Below the pieces are notes generated by a model. It was given only the letters and a program-made list of their open reading frames with translations, did not search any database and was not told the DNA's origin. From Acidobacteriota bacterium (lineage in GTDB: Bacteria > Acidobacteriota > Polarisedimenticolia > J045): a DNA stretch of 38,450 nt. Below are positions 30,817 through 38,450 of this stretch, piece after piece. How positions within the stretch are numbered: position 1 is the first letter of the stretch; every line of letters begins with the position of its first letter. Location: assembly GCA_003695625.1 (NCBI GenBank), contig RFIB01000100.1, positions 1 through 38,450 of the forward strand, in the 5' to 3' direction. The position numbers and the translations under genes were made by a program.

Positions 30817-32870
30817 CGGGCGTTCTCCAGCGTCCGGGCGGTGCGCTCGAGGAACGGATCGCCCGGCGCCCGGCCCCGCAGCGTGGCGAGCAGGCGCCGC
30901 GCCTCGTCGTCGCGCCCCTGCTCGCGCAGCAGGGCCAGCGCCCCCTCGACCGCGTCGCGGCGCGTCGGTGCGAGCGCGAGGGCCTGGCGGAACGCGGCGA
31001 GCGCGGCGTCCGCGTTGCCGCGGGCGCGCTCGACGCGACCGAGCAGCTCCCACCCCTCGGCGTCGTCGGGACGGCGCTCGAGGTACCGCCCGAGGCGCGC
31101 CGCGGCCTCGTCCTCGAGACCGGCGCCGAGTTCGGCCGCGGCCAGCCGCGTCTCGAGCCCGACGTATCCCGGCAGCAGACCGGACAGGCGGAGCCACAGG
31201 TTGCGCGCCTCGAGGTGGCGGCCCCGCTCCTCGAGGAACGTCGCGTAGAGCCGGTAGCCGAGATAGAACGTCGGCTGGACCTCGATCAGCCGGCGGAACA
31301 CCTGCTCGGTGCCGGGATCGTCGCCGAGCGCCTGGCGTGCCCGCGCCAGCCGGAGCAGGAACTGCGGATTGTCGGGATCCCGCTCGAGCAGGCGCTCGAC
31401 GAGCCGGGCGGCGGCCTCGGCCTGTCCGGCGAGCAGCAGCTCGCGCGTGCGCTGGAACCGGTCGTAGTCGTCGATCGCCTCGCGCGGCGAGCGCCCTTCA
31501 CGCGCGGGCAGCGGGTCGTCGTCGCTGCCGGCCTCGCCGCGATCGGCCCCGCCGCCGCCGGCGACGTAGCCGAGCGACTCGAGCCGGGCGATCGTCTCCG
31601 GATCGGTCCCGCCGCCGAAGCCCGCCGCGGCCGCGAGCCGCGTCGTGTCGACGATCCGCCGCGCGATCTCGCGCAGGGTCGCGCCGAGCCGCGCGACGTC
31701 GTCCGGCCGCGCGCCCGAGAGGTCGCGTCCCTCGCCCGGATCGTCGGCGAGGTCGTAGAGTTCCGGGCGGGTCCCCTCGATCAGCTTGAGGTCCGCCTCG
31801 CGCAGCGCGTAGAGCGCCGACCAGCCGAACTCCTCGTGCGGGTAGAGTGTCTCGGCGTAGACCGGACCGGCGGCGCCTTCGGCCAGCAGGTCGCGTCCGT
31901 GCAGGCCGGCCGGCGGCTCGAGCCCGAGCAGCCCCAGCGCCGTCGGCAGCACGTCGACGAGGCTGGCCGGCCCCTCGATCACGGTCCCGGGAGCGATCCG
32001 TCCGGGCGCGCGCAGCAGGAACGGGACGTGCAGCGCCTCCTCGTAGAGCAGCAGTCCGTGTTCCTGCTCGCCGTGGGTGCCGAGCCCCTCGCCGTGGTCG
32101 GCGATCGCGATCACGACCGTGCGGTCCGCGATCCCCAGCTCGTCGAGCGCATCGAGCAGGCGGCCGACCATCGCGTCGGTGAACTCGATCTCCCCCGAGT
32201 ACGGATCGCCCCGGTGACGCCGCGCGTACTCGGCCGGCGGCGCCCACGGCGTGTGCGGATCGTACAGATGCACCCAGAGCAGGAACGGCTCGTCGGCGTG
32301 CCCGCGCAGCCAGGACAGCGCCCGCGCGACGACCTCGTCCCCGCGCCGCGTGTTGCGCCGGCGTCCGTCGGGCGCGTGGCCGTAGTCGTCGTCGTACAGC
32401 TCGAAGCCCTGCGCGAGGCCGAACATGCCGGCCGTCGTGAACGACGCCGAGACGGCCGCCGTGCGCCGGCCGTGCCGGCGGACGATCTCGGCCAGCGTGG
32501 TCACGTCGTCCGGCAGCCGGAAGCGCGCGTTGTTGCGCACCCCGTGGCCCGGCGGGTACAGGCCGGTCAGGATCGACGCGTGCGCCGGCGTGGTCAGCGG
32601 AACGGTGCTCCAGGCGCGACGCACGAGCGCCCCCTCGCGCGCGAGCCGTTCGAGCGCGGGGGTCGATGCGGGCGAGTCCGGCGCGTACGCGCTGACATGG
32701 TCGGCCCGCGTCGTGTCGAGCGTCACGAGCAGCACCGAGTCGAGCCCGCGCGGGCGCGACGCGCCGCCGCAGCCTGCGGCGGCGATCGCGAGCAGGATGA
32801 GTGCGGCGCCGCGCGCGGCGCGCGGGCCGGCCGGGCGGCGCGCGGCCGGAATTCCGTTCTCGTTCGGCAT
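30813..32870 (-). CDS. Sulfatase-like (alkaline phosphatase superfamily) lipoprotein with TPR domain
   Basis: A 685-residue protein. ILLAIAAAGC is a lipobox, giving a lipoprotein anchored at C34. Residues about 43-430 form an alkaline-phosphatase/sulfatase fold with VLLVTLDTTRADH (metal-binding Asp), VPLTTPAHASILTG, VHLYDPHTPW, and IADHGEGLGTHGEQEHG (metal Asp/His). At the sulfatase signature CxPxR position the sequence is T93-T-P-A-H, so no formylglycine precursor is present and a Thr would be the candidate nucleophile. This is therefore probably not a classical sulfatase; phosphodiesterase or transferase chemistry is possible. The C-terminal 210 residues form TPR repeats. GGGAG lies seven bases before the ATG. 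It is co-transcribed with selA through ATGA. Confidence 0.88.
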   Translation of the reverse strand: MPNENGIPAARRPAGPRAARGAALILLAIAAAGCGGASRPRGLDSVLLVTLDTTRADHVSAYAPDSPASTPALERLAREGALVRRAWSTVPLTTPAHASILTGLYPPGHGVRNNARFRLPDDVTTLAEIVRRHGRRTAAVSASFTTAGMFGLAQGFELYDDDYGHAPDGRRRNTRRGDEVVARALSWLRGHADEPFLLWVHLYDPHTPWAPPAEYARRHRGDPYSGEIEFTDAMVGRLLDALDELGIADRTVVIAIADHGEGLGTHGEQEHGLLLYEEALHVPFLLRAPGRIAPGTVIEGPASLVDVLPTALGLLGLEPPAGLHGRDLLAEGAAGPVYAETLYPHEEFGWSALYALREADLKLIEGTRPELYDLADDPGEGRDLSGARPDDVARLGATLREIARRIVDTTRLAAAAGFGGGTDPETIARLESLGYVAGGGGADRGEAGSDDDPLPAREGRSPREAIDDYDRFQRTRELLLAGQAEAAARLVERLLERDPDNPQFLLRLARARQALGDDPGTEQVFRRLIEVQPTFYLGYRLYATFLEERGRHLEARNLWLRLSGLLPGYVGLETRLAAAELGAGLEDEAAARLGRYLERRPDDAEGWELLGRVERARGNADAALAAFRQALALAPTRRDAVEGALALLREQGRDDEARRLLATLRGRAPGDPFLERTARTLENAR

Positions 32871-33046
32871 CGGTCGCTCCCGTGCGCACGCCGCGGCGGA
32901 ACGCACGGGCGGGATTGTAGCGCGGCCGCGCGTCCCGTCCCCCGGCCGGGTGCGCGCCGCGCGCCCGCGTGGCCGCCACGGCGGCGCGGGCCCATCTTCT
33001 GCGGGGGAGACCGCCCTCCACGCGGCGGGCGGCCGGAGAGCGCCAC

Positions 33047-33655
33047 GTGAGCGACACCCGTTTCACGCCGACGAACATCCGTGCCGATCTCGACACGCTG
33101 ACCAAGCTGATGAAGCGCCTGTCGGTCGAGTACGAGATGTTCTTCAGCCAGCAGGTGCGCTGGCCTCCGTGGCAGCGTCAGGCCGAGTGCGACGCGATCA
33201 TCCGCCACTACCAGAAGAACCCGCCGCGCCAGACCGCCGACCGGTTCCGCTTCAACACGCTGGTCCACCGCTACCGCACCACCCTCGAGCGGTTCTCGCG
33301 CCGGCGCCGGCAGCTCGAGGAGAAGGGCATGATCGAGCGGCGCGGCCAGCGTCGCTCGGCGCTCGCCGAGCGGGAGAGCGTCGACGTCCACCGTCCGCAG
33401 ACGCTCGTCTCGCAGACCGCCCGCGCCGGCCGGGCCCAGGGCGACCAGGTGCGCGACCTGTACCGCGCCTACCGCGACGCGCGCCGCGCACGCGGCCAGG
33501 AGATCCGCAAGCTGACCTACGCGCCGTTCGCGGAGAAGATCGAACGGCTGCTGAGCAAGGCCCGGGCGCAGGCCGGCGGCCGGGACGTCGAGCTGCAGCT
33601 GACCGAGGCCGACGGCCGGGTCACCGTCGCGGTCCGGCCGGTGCGGCGCAAGTAG
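33047..33655 (+). CDS. MXAN_5187 C-terminal-domain-like protein
   Basis: A 202-residue soluble protein, mostly helical and strongly charged. LDTLTKLMKRLSVEYEMFFSQQ, AIIRHYQKNPPRQTADRFRFNTLVHRYRTTLERF and the trailing beta segment VELQLTEADGRVTVAVRPV resemble the uncharacterised MXAN_5187 C-terminal domain described from Myxococcus; that match is from memory. The start is a GTG at 33047 with GGAGAG upstream. The tracked ATG at 32969 would add an Ala/Arg-rich leader lacking coding character. It is divergent from the sulfatase-like gene and followed 70 bp downstream by the TPR gene. No enzymatic motif is visible. Confidence 0.8.
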   Translation: MSDTRFTPTNIRADLDTLTKLMKRLSVEYEMFFSQQVRWPPWQRQAECDAIIRHYQKNPPRQTADRFRFNTLVHRYRTTLERFSRRRRQLEEKGMIERRGQRRSALAERESVDVHRPQTLVSQTARAGRAQGDQVRDLYRAYRDARRARGQEIRKLTYAPFAEKIERLLSKARAQAGGRDVELQLTEADGRVTVAVRPVRRK

Positions 33656-33725
33656 CCCGGAACGGCGTATCCTTGGTCCGGCCCGGTCCCCGCCGCGCGG
33701 GCGGGGCCGACGCCCGGAGGTTCCG

Positions 33726-34376
33726 ATGCGCCGACTCGCCACCGTCCCGCTGATGATCGCGCTCGCGCTGGCCCTCGGCTGGCCCGCCGAAGGCCGCTCG
33801 AAGCGGCGGGAGGCCGCACCGACGGGCACGTTCCAGCTCGAATCGAAGCTGCTGGCCCGGATGCCGGACGTCGCCGAGGCGCTCGAGCAGACGCGGGCCC
33901 GGCCGAGCGACGCCCACGCCTGGCGCCACCTCGGGACGGTTCTCTCGCGCCGCGGCGCCCATGACGACGCGCTGCGGGCGTTCGACCGGGCGATCCGGCT
34001 CGACCGCCGCAACGCCGACGTGTGGACCGACCTCGGCGCGGCGCACATCCGCGCCGGGTCGCTCAGGGACGCGATCGAGGCCCTCGAGACCGCACTCGAG
34101 ATCGAGCCGTTCCACGCGCTGGCGCACTACAACCTCGGCCTGGCCTACCAGGCACGGAAGCGCTACGACGACGCCCTCGAGGAGTTCAAGGCCGCGCTGC
34201 TGCTCGAGCCGGACCTCGGCGACCCGCAGAAGAACCCGGCGGCGGCGATCAACCCGGCGCTGCCGTACGTGCGCCTGGCGGTCTACCTCGAGACGACCGG
34301 CGCCACGCCGTCGCTGTTCTCGTCGGACGTCGCGGAGCAGACCGAGGGCGAGCCCGGGCAGGGCGACGGGCGCTAG
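33726..34376 (+). CDS. Exported TPR protein
   Basis: A 216-residue protein with a signal peptide (MRRLATVPLMIALALALGWPAEG). Three or so tetratricopeptide repeats cover about residues 60-165 (AWRHLGTVLSRRGAHDDALRAFDRAIRLD, WTDLGAAHIRAGSLRDAIEALETALEIE, ALAHYNLGLAYQARKRYDDALEEFKAALLLE). It is likely a periplasmic protein-protein interaction adaptor; the partner is unknown. CGGAGG lies just before the ATG. Its stop overlaps the stop of the convergent tetR gene by 4 bp. Confidence 0.88.
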   Translation: MRRLATVPLMIALALALGWPAEGRSKRREAAPTGTFQLESKLLARMPDVAEALEQTRARPSDAHAWRHLGTVLSRRGAHDDALRAFDRAIRLDRRNADVWTDLGAAHIRAGSLRDAIEALETALEIEPFHALAHYNLGLAYQARKRYDDALEEFKAALLLEPDLGDPQKNPAAAINPALPYVRLAVYLETTGATPSLFSSDVAEQTEGEPGQGDGR

Positions 34377-35002
34377 CCCGCGTCCTGCGCGGCGGCGTCC
34401 GGCTCGCGCGTCTCGAGCCCGTAGAGCACGAGGTCGAAGAACGCGTCGCGCAGGCCCGACCGGTCGCGCGCGCGGCCGGGCGCGGTGTCGTCGCGGCCGA
34501 ACAGCTCGGGAACCGTCAGCGCGTGGATCATCGCCTGGATCGCGGCGGCGACCGCGCGGCGCGGCCCGCGCGGGGCGAACACGCCGCGGCGCTCGCCGTC
34601 CTCGAGGATCTCCGCGATCAGGTCGCGCTCGCGGCGCCGGAAGCTCCGCTCCTGGGCCAGCGTCAGCGCCGAGATCTCCTCGCCGATCTCGCGGCGGACC
34701 CCGTGCAGGTCCTTGAGGTCGCGCAGCACCTCGAGTCGCGCGTCGAACACCGCGCGCAGCGCCTCGCGCGGGTCGCGGGCCCGGCGCGCGGCGCGGCGCA
34801 TCGCCGCGAGCATCCGCTGCTCCTCGCGCTCCATGACCGCGTTGAACAGCGCGAGCTTCCCGCCCGGGACGTGGTAGTAGAGTGCGCCCTTGACGACACC
34901 GAGTTCGCGGGCGATCTCGACGAGCGACGCGCGACGGTAGCCGTCGCGGGCGAAATGGCTGCGTGCCACGTCGAGAATCCGCTCGCGGGTGAGCTTGGCC
35001 AT
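34373..35002 (-). CDS. TetR family transcriptional regulator
   Basis: A 209-residue repressor-type protein. The N-terminal helix-turn-helix domain (about 1-50) has RERILDVARSHFARDGYRRASLVEIARELGVVKGALYYHV and GKLALFNAVM, the standard TetR pattern. The variable C-terminal ligand-binding domain (about 60-195) is helical. AGGA precedes the ATG at 35002. It is divergent from the M14 carboxypeptidase gene, with a 66-bp gap carrying the inverted repeat TTTGAC-N15-GTCAAA, so it likely controls itself and the peptidase. The inducer is unknown. Confidence 0.9.
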   Translation of the reverse strand: MAKLTRERILDVARSHFARDGYRRASLVEIARELGVVKGALYYHVPGGKLALFNAVMEREEQRMLAAMRRAARRARDPREALRAVFDARLEVLRDLKDLHGVRREIGEEISALTLAQERSFRRRERDLIAEILEDGERRGVFAPRGPRRAVAAAIQAMIHALTVPELFGRDDTAPGRARDRSGLRDAFFDLVLYGLETREPDAAAQDAG

Positions 35003-35037
35003 CGGTTGTCCTCGCCCTCGCCCGAGCCCCGGGCCAT

Positions 35038-35064
35038 TTTGACCGATGGCAGACAGGAGTCAAA
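35038..35064. promoter_or_regulatory. Inverted repeat between tetR and M14 peptidase genes (putative operator)
   Basis: TTTGAC (35038-35043) and GTCAAA (35059-35064) form a perfect six-base inverted repeat with a 15-bp spacer in the short divergent intergenic region. Each arm also contains TTGAC, resembling a -35 element, on opposite strands. A TetR dimer bound here could block both promoters. The -10 elements are not convincing. Confidence 0.5.
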
Positions 35065-35068
35065 TCCG

Positions 35069-36955
35069 GTGCACGCTGCGCTCTCCCGTTTCGGACGGAT
35101 GTCCCTGGCCGCCGCCGCGCTGACGGTGGCCGTCGCCTACGGCGTGTCGCCCGGCCCCGCCGCCGTCGCGGCGGACGAGGCGTGGGCGGCCCCGCTGCCG
35201 CCCGCCCTGCCGTGGGACGGTGCCAGCCGGTCGCTGGTCCGGCCCCCCGGCGATCCGTGGCTCACCCCCGCCGAGGCGAGCGGATTCGCCGAGTCGGCCG
35301 GTCTGGACGGTGCGCGGGCGTTCCTCGCCCGCCTCGACGCGGCCAGTCCCGACCTGCGCGTGCTGCCGCTCGCCCACAGCGCCGGCGGGCGGCGGCTCGA
35401 CGTCGTCCTCGCGACCCGCGGCCTGGCCGACGGAGGGCTCGAGGCGCTGCCGCCGGGCCGGCCGGTGGTGCTCGTCCAGGCCGGGATCCACGCCGGGGAG
35501 ATCGACGGGCTCGACGCGGGGCTGATGCTGCTGCGGGACCTTGTCCCGGACCACGGCGCCGACGACCTGCTCTCCCGCGTCACGCTGGTCTTCGTGCCGG
35601 CGCTCAACGTCGACGGACTGGCCCGCCCGTCGCGCTGGGGGCGGATCAACCAGCGCGGCCCGCGGCATGCCGGCTGGCGGACCAACGACCGGAACCTGAA
35701 TCTCAACCGCGACTACACGAAGCTCGACACGCCGGAGGTGCGGGCGGTCGTGGGGCTGCTCGACGCGCTCGACCCGCTGCTGTACCTCGACCTCCACGTG
35801 ACCGACGGCGCCGACTACCGCTACGACATCACGTTCGGCTGGAACGGTCCGCACGGCTGGTCGCCCGGGACGGCGCGCTGGCTCGACGCCGTGCTGCGGC
35901 CCGCCGTATCGGCCGACCTCGAGCGGGCGGGACACGTTCCCGGGCCGCTGATCTTCGCCGCGGACCGGCTCGACATCCGGCGCGGCGTCGTCGCGTGGAC
36001 CGCCTCGCCGCGCCTTTCCAACGGCTACGGCGATGCACGGCACGTGCCGACGATCCTGGTCGAGAACCACTCGCTCAAGCCGTTCGGGCAGCGGGTGCTC
36101 GGCACGCGCGTGCTGCTCGAGAGCGTGCTGCGGCTCGTCGCCGACCGGGGCGCCGGCCTGGCCGCGGCCCGTGACGCCGACCGCGCCCTGCGCCGCTCGC
36201 CGCTGCCGCTCGGCTTCGCCCGGCGCGACGAGCCCGCGGGCACGATGCGCTTTCTCGGCGTCGCGCAGCGCATCGAGCTGTCCGCGATCACCGGCGCGCC
36301 CGTGGCACGCTGGACCGGGAAGCCCTGGGACGGCGAGGTCCCGGTCGTCGCGATCGACGTGCCGCGCCCGGTCGCCGAGCGTCCCTCGGCGTACTGGATC
36401 CCGCCGGCGTGGACCGAGGCGATCGAGCGGATCCGCCTGCACGGGATCCGCCACGAGGTCGTGGACGCCGAGCGGCAGCTCGACGCACAGGTCGCCCGGC
36501 TCGAGGACGCCAGGCTCGACGGCGAGGTCTACGAGGGGCGCGTGCGGGTCCGCGCCGGCGTCACGTGGACCGCCCGCCGCGTCGTGCTGCCCGCAGGGAC
36601 CGTGCGCGTCCCCACCGATCAGCCCCTCGGCGACCTGGCGATGCTGCTGCTCGAGCCCGAATCGCCCGACTCGCTGTTCGCGTGGGGGTTCTTCCCCGGC
36701 GTGCTCCAGCGGACCGAGTACGCCGAGGCCTACGTGATGGAGCCGCTCGCCGCGCGGATGCTGGCCGCCGACCCCGCCCTCGCCGACGAGTTCCGGCACA
36801 GGCTGGCCACCGATCCCGAGTTCCGCGGCAGCCCGCGCGCCCGGCTCGAGTTCTTCTATCGCCGCACACCGTACTGGGACGAGCGCTACATGGTCTACCC
36901 GGTGGTGCGCACCATGCCGTCGCGAACACCCGAGGCGGGACCCGGCCTGCGGTGA
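35069..36955 (+). CDS. Exported M14-family zinc carboxypeptidase-like protein
   Basis: A 628-residue protein. A signal peptide spans about 1-36 (VHAALSRFGR, hydrophobic run, AAVAA). The M14 fold has HAGE (H141, E144) as the first zinc-ligand pair, then NLNRDYTKLD (substrate-binding Asn-Arg) and LYLDLHVTDGADY with H243 as third ligand. The likely general base is E332 in TILVENHSLKPFG. About 230 further residues follow the catalytic domain. It may trim C-terminal residues or amidated/muropeptide substrates; specificity is unclear. The start is a GTG at 35069 with AGGAG nine bases upstream. An ATG at 35099 would give a signal peptide lacking the basic n-region. It is divergent from tetR and possibly regulated by it. 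Confidence 0.87.
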   Translation: MHAALSRFGRMSLAAAALTVAVAYGVSPGPAAVAADEAWAAPLPPALPWDGASRSLVRPPGDPWLTPAEASGFAESAGLDGARAFLARLDAASPDLRVLPLAHSAGGRRLDVVLATRGLADGGLEALPPGRPVVLVQAGIHAGEIDGLDAGLMLLRDLVPDHGADDLLSRVTLVFVPALNVDGLARPSRWGRINQRGPRHAGWRTNDRNLNLNRDYTKLDTPEVRAVVGLLDALDPLLYLDLHVTDGADYRYDITFGWNGPHGWSPGTARWLDAVLRPAVSADLERAGHVPGPLIFAADRLDIRRGVVAWTASPRLSNGYGDARHVPTILVENHSLKPFGQRVLGTRVLLESVLRLVADRGAGLAAARDADRALRRSPLPLGFARRDEPAGTMRFLGVAQRIELSAITGAPVARWTGKPWDGEVPVVAIDVPRPVAERPSAYWIPPAWTEAIERIRLHGIRHEVVDAERQLDAQVARLEDARLDGEVYEGRVRVRAGVTWTARRVVLPAGTVRVPTDQPLGDLAMLLLEPESPDSLFAWGFFPGVLQRTEYAEAYVMEPLAARMLAADPALADEFRHRLATDPEFRGSPRARLEFFYRRTPYWDERYMVYPVVRTMPSRTPEAGPGLR

Positions 36956-37283
36956 TCATCCACGGCCCGTCCCCGGCGCCGCCTGCCGCGCGTCCGCCCC
37001 CCTTCGATTGCCTTCAGCCGGTCCGCCCTCGACAGTCCTTGCAGGGGGGAGGAGTGTCTCACGGACGTTGGCAGAGAGGGATCCTCCTCCTGACGACCGC
37101 ACAATTATCTCAGCCGAAGAGTGTCAACCTCGAGAGCGGGAACGGGCCACGGCCGGCGTGCCCCGGGGGGGCCGCGTCAGGCCAATCGCTTCCCCGACGG
37201 TGAAGGCCCGGAGCGCCCGTAGGCGCAGAGGGGCTTCGTCCGGCGAAGATCCGATTAGACTGAGCCGATCGACAGCAGCCTCC
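36956..37283. other. 328-bp intergenic region at a base-composition boundary
   Basis: No gene is supported here; the small ORFs in the track lack a ribosome-binding site or use TTG starts and have no recognisable product. GC content begins to fall in this stretch. On the minus strand TTGACA occurs at about 37122-37127 followed by GATAATTG, but the spacing is only 12-14 bp, too short for a normal promoter. It is the likely downstream end of the RHS/lipoprotein transcript and a junction of the acquired segment. Confidence 0.5.
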
Positions 37284-37664
37284 TTATTCCTTATCCGAAC
37301 TCCGATTCTGCTCCAAAGCGTCGACGCGTGGCTCCAGCACTCGACCTCCACGCAGGCCTATCACGCGTCCGTTGAAGAAGTTATAGTCGAGATCTCTCGG
37401 CTGAACGGCGCTTCCATCCGATCTTAAGACATACAGGCCCGACGCCCAGACATCACCTGTGCGCTCGTAGAACACCGTGCATCGATTCGCGTTATTCGAC
37501 CTGTCAAGTTCGCACTTGATCCAACAGCCTCCCTTCTCCCCGCCCACCCACGTGGCGTCCTGTGGCACCTTCGATGGGCGCTGAGGAGCTTTCGGCCGCT
37601 GACACGACAGCGCGGTAAGGAGCCCAAGAAGAATTACGATGTGCAACGGGAGTCGATACCGCAT
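37284..37664 (-). CDS. Small lipoprotein, putative immunity protein of the RHS toxin
   Basis: A 126-residue predicted lipoprotein. MRYRLPLHIVILLGLLTALSC ends in a lipobox (ALSC), with the lipidated Cys at about residue 21. The mature part contains GGCWIKCELDRS and NANRCTVFYERTG, three further cysteines that could form a disulfide, and a beta-rich pattern. I do not recognise a family. GAGGAGGAG from the end of the RHS gene serves as its Shine-Dalgarno, five bases before the ATG at 37664. The gap to the toxin stop is two bases. Position, size and envelope location suggest an immunity protein protecting against a periplasm-acting toxin; this is inference. Base composition is clearly less GC-rich than the rest of the window. 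Confidence 0.75.
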   Translation of the reverse strand: MRYRLPLHIVILLGLLTALSCQRPKAPQRPSKVPQDATWVGGEKGGCWIKCELDRSNNANRCTVFYERTGDVWASGLYVLRSDGSAVQPRDLDYNFFNGRVIGLRGGRVLEPRVDALEQNRSSDKE

Positions 37665-37666
37665 GA

Positions 37667-38450
37667 TCACTCCTCCTCATCAGGAGGCTCATAGCGATAA
37701 ACGGTGTCCGCGATCTCCTGCAGCTCCTCGATTACGTTGCGGGGAGAGTTGATGAGCGTAACCGGCGTGTCGACGCCGCCAGCTTCTAGGACATCTTCAC
37801 AGAACGTTGCGCAGTTGTTGCCGGTGAGAGAATACGGTTCGCCTTGACCGGCCTCGGTAGTTGCCTGCAGCCCTTCGGCGTACTCAAGCATCGACGCGAA
37901 GTCCGCGTCTTGGAAGTCGGCCCCCTCGACCGCGCCTCGTTGTCCGAATTTTTTCGACAAGGCCTGCATGAGATTGTCCATCGACTCCTGGGTTGGACGC
38001 TTGTCCTCGCCCATGACCACGTCCGGAATTGTATCGGTTTGGACCAAGCCATGCTCTTCTGCGTCGTATCGACCGTACTCAAAGTACCTCGTAAGCCCGG
38101 AGTCAGGGTCAATGAGCACAACCCCCGAGTGCCCGAGTCGTCGACGCCCGACAGGCGTCTTTACCATGTAGTCTGGATACGTCACGATGAGAGCGGCGCG
38201 ACCGTCGGGATCAATGAAGCCAATGGGATTGTTGAACGTGTAGGTGTAGCGATTCCAGGATTGTGGCGATCCTGGTCGAGCGCTGCTGGCGAGAGGATCG
38301 ACACTCAGGAACCGCCCGAGACTGCTCCCGCAATACCTCGCCACCATATAGTCCAGCCCGAGCACCTCATCCCGCTCGTGTCCCGTGAACTTCATCCGCC
38401 CGGCAGCAGGTCCCGCCAGCTCGACCCCGAACGGCGTGAACTTCACCTCC
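37667..38450 (-). CDS. RHS repeat-associated core protein with C-terminal toxin domain, N-terminus outside window
   Basis: The frame is open to the window edge, so only the last 261 codons are present; the tracked GTG at 38446 is internal. The RHS core motif runs through GHERDEVLGLDYMVARY, LGRFLSVDP, SWNRYTYTFNNPIGFIDPDG, ending in the DPDG that normally precedes toxin release. The roughly 190-residue C-terminal domain has GHSGVVLIDPDSGLTRYFEYGRYD and YSLTGNNCATFCEDVLEAGG. A His preceding an Asn-Cys pair suggests a permuted papain/NlpC-like cysteine hydrolase; similar tails occur on Rhs effectors of Gram-negative bacteria (from memory). It would be delivered by a type VI or other secretion route, which is not visible here. 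It is tightly linked to the lipoprotein gene. Confidence 0.88.
   Translation of the reverse strand, partial: EVKFTPFGVELAGPAAGRMKFTGHERDEVLGLDYMVARYCGSSLGRFLSVDPLASSARPGSPQSWNRYTYTFNNPIGFIDPDGRAALIVTYPDYMVKTPVGRRRLGHSGVVLIDPDSGLTRYFEYGRYDAEEHGLVQTDTIPDVVMGEDKRPTQESMDNLMQALSKKFGQRGAVEGADFQDADFASMLEYAEGLQATTEAGQGEPYSLTGNNCATFCEDVLEAGGVDTPVTLINSPRNVIEELQEIADTVYRYEPPDEEE

Noticed and set aside
35032-35041. GGCCATTTTG shared with 21259-21268 as a possible common regulatory site
   Set aside because: Only two copies, no symmetry, and the flanking sequences differ; chance is sufficient.
36895-37104. 69-residue minus-strand ORF (MCGRQEEDPS...)
   Set aside because: TTG start, no ribosome-binding site, and most of it overlaps the end of the M14 peptidase gene in antisense.

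Overview
This is a very GC-rich window (one sampled 60-base line, 5761-5820, holds 48 G/C) with densely packed genes. It comes from a Gram-negative bacterium: there is a beta-barrel outer-membrane protein ending in a terminal Phe, an LpxO-like hydroxylase, lipoproteins and many periplasmic proteins. Secreted BNR-repeat proteins, sulfatase-like proteins fused to TPRs, a MXAN_5187-type protein, SelA and giant multihaem cytochromes would fit an Acidobacteriota-type (for example Thermoanaerobaculia-like) or Myxococcota-like genome. That placement is inference; no rRNA or other phylogenetic marker is present.

Layout. 1-9.6 kb: a zinc-independent-type quinone/alcohol dehydrogenase cut by the window edge (absent from the ORF track), a DUF1820 protein, a geranylgeranyl-reductase-like flavoprotein, a PilZ protein, a 1079-residue secreted BNR/sortilin-like protein, an aspartyl/asparaginyl beta-hydroxylase, a degenerate GGDEF-EAL protein and GTP cyclohydrolase II. 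9.6-15.3 kb: an S9-type hydrolase, an acyl-CoA ligase, a methyltransferase overlapping a GtrA protein, and a POT-type transporter. A 135-bp nested palindrome lies between the ligase and the methyltransferase. 15.3-21.2 kb: a minus-strand run (glutamine amidotransferase, small membrane protein, FHA protein, MsrA), a secreted PHB-depolymerase-like esterase, tRNA-Pro(TGG), a sugar 3,5-epimerase-like cupin and YchF.

21.3-29.2 kb is the most notable part. Two convergent operons together encode a di-haem b-like membrane protein, a membrane-anchored Fe-S/FAD/NAD(P) oxidoreductase, a 23-CXXCH cytochrome, a 22-CXXCH cytochrome and an outer-membrane barrel overlapping the latter by GTGA. Together they look like a route for electrons from NAD(P)H or quinol across the periplasm to the cell surface: a porin-cytochrome-type conduit with 45 predicted c haems. 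A near-consensus promoter with an embedded palindrome precedes the 22-haem/barrel operon.

29.4-37 kb: selA overlapping a sulfatase-like TPR lipoprotein gene, a MXAN_5187-like protein, a TPR protein, a TetR regulator and a divergent M14 carboxypeptidase that share an inverted repeat. 37.0-38.45 kb: GC drops sharply (32 of 60 bases at 37261-37320). Here lie the C-terminal end of an RHS polymorphic toxin and a tightly linked small lipoprotein, probably its immunity protein, in a likely transferred segment running past the window edge.
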